Of a stretch of 8,491 nt of DNA, positions 6,625-8,491 are shown piece by piece. The number at the start of each line of letters is the position of its first letter. Position 1 is the stretch's first letter. This stretch comes from Candidatus Dormiibacterota bacterium (lineage in GTDB: Bacteria > Chloroflexota > Dormibacteria > Aeolococcales > Aeolococcaceae): the NCBI GenBank assembly GCA_019236085.1, contig JAFAJR010000355.1, positions 1-8,491 on the forward strand, written 5' to 3'. Position numbers and translations under genes: made by a program. The notes beneath the pieces were generated by a model. That model was given only the letters and a program-made list of their open reading frames with translations, did no database searches and was not told the DNA's origin.

Positions 6625-7650
6625 ATGCCAACAGCGCTCCTGGCCCGCACCCGGCGCCTCCTGGGTTCGCCGTGGCTGCGCGTCGCCGGGACGCTCGGCG
6701 GCATCGCGGTGCTGGTGCACACGGTGGACATCCCCAAGGCGGTGGCCAGCCTGGGCCACGCCGACCCGCGCTGGATCCTGGCGTTCCTCGGTCTGTCGAC
6801 AGTGGCCGTGCTGGCCAGCGTGGTGGAGTGGGGTGTCCTGATCCGCACGGCTGTTGCCCATGCCCCAGACCACCCGGCGCTCTTCGGCTGGCGCCGGCTG
6901 GGCTCGGCCTACCTTCAGAGCCTGTTCTTCACCCAGGTGATCCCGGCCGGGGTGGGAGGCGATGCCCTGCGCACGGTGGAGATGGGCAAGCACGTGGGGC
7001 ATAGCCGGGTGCTGGCGTCGCTGGCCGGCAGCCGCATGGCCGGCATGCTCGGGATGGCCATCTGGGGGCTCGCCGCCGCCGTCGTGCTCCGAGCCCTTCT
7101 GGGCACCGGCACGCTGATGGCCGTGGCTGGGCTGGCGGCCGGGATCGTGATGATCTGGCTGACGGCGCTCTCGTCCGACCGGCTCCACCTGCACCAGGCG
7201 GCCGGCCGCGTCTCGCAGGCGCTGGGCCGGGCGCTCCACTCGTTCACCGACGCCTTCGCCTCGTACCGCCGCCATCCCCACGCCGTGGCTCAGAGCCTGC
7301 TGGTGGGCGCGGCCGGCTGGGGCATCAACCTCTTCGCGCTGGAGATCGCCGCCCGCGCCGTGGGCATTGACCTCTCCTGGACGGTCTTCGCCGTCGCCGT
7401 TCCGCTGACCCTGCTGGCGGCACTGGCGCCGTTCAGCGTCAACGGCCTCGGGGTCCGCGAGGGCGTGCTGGTCTACTTCCTGGCCCACTACGCGGGGATA
7501 ACGGCGGCACATGCCGGCGCCATCTCCCTGCTGATCGACCTGCAGATGGTGCCGTTTGCCGTGATCGGTGCGGCTCTGTGGCTGCGCCACCGGCGCACGG
7601 CGACGGCGGCGCCGCTTCGCACGCCGGCGCTGGCTGCCGCCACTTCGTAA
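6625..7650 (+). CDS. Lysylphosphatidylglycerol synthase TM region / UPF0104 (YbhN-like) membrane protein
   Basis: From ATG 6625 the product has 341 residues and about eight hydrophobic segments, consistent with the LPG_synthase_TM family. The two family hallmarks are present: QVIPAGVGGDALR (104-116) and PFSVNGLGVREG (269-280). In MprF this domain flips aminoacylated phospholipids across the membrane. Stand-alone members such as YbhN or AglD-like proteins lack the aminoacyl-transferase domain; they are thought to act on lipids or lipid-linked sugars, but most are uncharacterised. Here the protein ends soon after the last membrane helix in a short basic, alanine-rich tail, so there is no catalytic synthase domain. 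A TTG at 6616 is in frame three codons earlier, but it falls in the -10-like patch and ATG 6625 is preferred. It is separated from dnaB by 97 nt and is probably its own transcription unit. Confidence 0.88.
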   Translation: MPTALLARTRRLLGSPWLRVAGTLGGIAVLVHTVDIPKAVASLGHADPRWILAFLGLSTVAVLASVVEWGVLIRTAVAHAPDHPALFGWRRLGSAYLQSLFFTQVIPAGVGGDALRTVEMGKHVGHSRVLASLAGSRMAGMLGMAIWGLAAAVVLRALLGTGTLMAVAGLAAGIVMIWLTALSSDRLHLHQAAGRVSQALGRALHSFTDAFASYRRHPHAVAQSLLVGAAGWGINLFALEIAARAVGIDLSWTVFAVAVPLTLLAALAPFSVNGLGVREGVLVYFLAHYAGITAAHAGAISLLIDLQMVPFAVIGAALWLRHRRTATAAPLRTPALAAATS

Positions 7651-7652
7651 CA

Positions 7653-7686
7653 GGGCCGCCCCGCGGCGCGAACGGGCGCCCGGCCC
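7653..7686 (+). terminator. GC-rich hairpin after the membrane protein gene
   Basis: GGGCCG at 7653-7658 is the reverse complement of CGGCCC at 7681-7686, and bases in between can extend the stem with a bulge. It begins three bases after the stop codon and ends just before the kinase promoter candidate. No T-run follows, so this would be an atypical terminator or only a consequence of high GC. Confidence 0.3.
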
Positions 7687-7690
7687 CGCC

Positions 7691-7696
7691 TACACT
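7691..7696 (+). promoter_or_regulatory. Candidate -10 element for the histidine kinase gene
   Basis: TACACT fits the -10 pattern TAnnnT and sits 9 nt before ATG 7706, which is followed by AGC, nearly the same layout as at 4280-4299. The short distance predicts a leaderless or nearly leaderless mRNA. No clear -35 hexamer is seen. Confidence 0.45.
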
Positions 7697-7705
7697 CCGG
7701 GGTCG

Positions 7706-8491
7706 ATGAGCACGCTCTTCGGCGACTTCCTCGCGGCCCATTCCGCCCGGATCGCCGACCTCTGGATCCGCGAGACCCAGGCCACAAGTCCCACGCCACG
7801 GGTCACCACTGACCCGGCCGGCGCCGCGCGGCAGTTCGTCAACGCCGTGCTGGTGGCCCTCACCGCCGACGATCTCAAGCCGCTGCGCACCCTCTACTCA
7901 CTGGAGGACGACGCTGCGCTCCCCGGGCGGGCCGACACCGCGATCATCCATCTGCAGGCGCTGCGCGGGGCCTGCGCTGTGGTGGCACGGGAGCAGGGGC
8001 TGGACGCCGAGCAGTCGCTAGACCTGGCGCTGGCCACGGCGGAGGAGACGGGGCTCGTCGCCCGGCGGATCGCGCGCGGCTGCATGGAGTTGCTCGAGGA
8101 GCGCTACCAGAAGGCGGCATCCACCTCGTCGGCCCGGGGCACCTCGCTGTCGGTGACCATGCACGAGCTGCGGCGCCCGCTCACGATCCTCAACAGCTAC
8201 GGGCAGCTGCTGTCCACCGGGATGCTGGGCGACCTGCCGGAGTCGGCGGCGGTGGCCATCGAAGGCATCACCGCCAGCACCGAGATGATGATGCGCATGG
8301 TCAGTGCGCTCGCCGAGCTGGCGCGGCTCGAGGATCCTGAGGACAGGATGGTCGTCGAGACGATGACTGCCGACGAGCTGGTGCAGGGCGCTGTGGAGCA
8401 GGTGGCCACCGAGGCCACGCTGCGCAACGCGCGGATCAGCACCGAGGTCCCCAAGGGCGTGCGCCTCGACGGCGACCGACGGCGCCTCACC
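7706..8491 (+). CDS. Soluble sensor histidine kinase, 3' end cut off by window edge
   Basis: The frame from ATG 7706 stays open for 262 codons to the last base, so the gene is incomplete at its 3' end. Residues about 1-135 form a helical domain with FLAAHSARIADLW near the start (8-20) and a long helix EETGLVARRIARGCMELLEE (113-132). This looks like the RsbRD_N family (globin-like sensor domain of stressosome and kinase proteins), a moderate-confidence call. The DHp dimerisation domain follows with the H-box TMHELRRPLTIL (151-162), His153 being the expected phosphorylated residue, and a second helix around 180-208. The start of the ATPase domain is reached at about 222-262; the N, G1 and G2 boxes would lie beyond the window. 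There is no transmembrane segment, so it should sense a cytoplasmic signal. HELRRPL has Arg where HELRTPL is usual. Its response regulator is not in the window. The start is supported by the -10-like box 9 nt upstream. Confidence 0.85.
   Translation, partial: MSTLFGDFLAAHSARIADLWIRETQATSPTPRVTTDPAGAARQFVNAVLVALTADDLKPLRTLYSLEDDAALPGRADTAIIHLQALRGACAVVAREQGLDAEQSLDLALATAEETGLVARRIARGCMELLEERYQKAASTSSARGTSLSVTMHELRRPLTILNSYGQLLSTGMLGDLPESAAVAIEGITASTEMMMRMVSALAELARLEDPEDRMVVETMTADELVQGAVEQVATEATLRNARISTEVPKGVRLDGDRRRLT

Noticed and set aside
6577..7590. 337-codon open frame on the minus strand opposite the YbhN-like gene
   Set aside because: It is His/Gln/Arg-rich without hydrophobic core or motif, and the + strand frame carries the family hallmarks.
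8197..8490. Minus-strand open frame at the right edge
   Set aside because: It is antisense to the H-box and DHp helices of the kinase and is Ser/Arg-rich with no domain.

Overview
The window is a GC-rich bacterial chromosome segment (about two thirds G+C by eye) that is almost completely filled with genes. Seven of the eight genes are on the + strand, and no gap is as long as 300 bases. High GC, ATG/GTG starts, few clear Shine-Dalgarno sequences, and -10-like hexamers sitting only 8-10 nt before start codons suggest an actinobacterium or a high-GC relative such as Chloroflexota/Dormibacterota. Nothing here fixes the phylum. No tRNA, rRNA, CRISPR array, insertion sequence or phage gene was seen.

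Region 1 (1-412): a small minus-strand gene for a CsaA-like tRNA-binding-fold protein. Its stop codon overlaps an 8-bp inverted repeat at the window edge.

Region 2 (420-4244): a tightly packed run of three overlapping genes. The first encodes a lipoprotein resembling mycobacterial LprG. The second encodes a DHA2-type major facilitator transporter resembling Rv1410c (P55). The third encodes a class II CCA-adding tRNA nucleotidyltransferase. The first two reproduce the mycobacterial lprG-Rv1410c lipid-export pair, with matching sequence along both proteins. The transporter has about two extra hydrophobic segments in its central linker, which may come from an internal duplication.

Region 3 (4280-6527): a -10-like box followed by a DUF1232 membrane protein gene, rplI (ribosomal protein bL9) and dnaB (replicative helicase). 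The DUF1232 and rplI genes overlap by 4 nt. The usual ssb-rpsF-rpsR genes are not next to rplI; cca and the DUF1232 gene are there instead.

Region 4 (6611-8491): an integral membrane protein of the lysylphosphatidylglycerol-synthase TM/UPF0104 (YbhN-like) family. After a GC-rich hairpin comes a soluble histidine kinase that runs off the right edge; it has an H-box and an N-terminal helical domain resembling RsbRD_N.

The most interesting object is the LprG/Rv1410c-like pair with its enlarged transporter. Next is the set of start regions that look leaderless, including a divergent gene pair whose start codons are only 7 nt apart.
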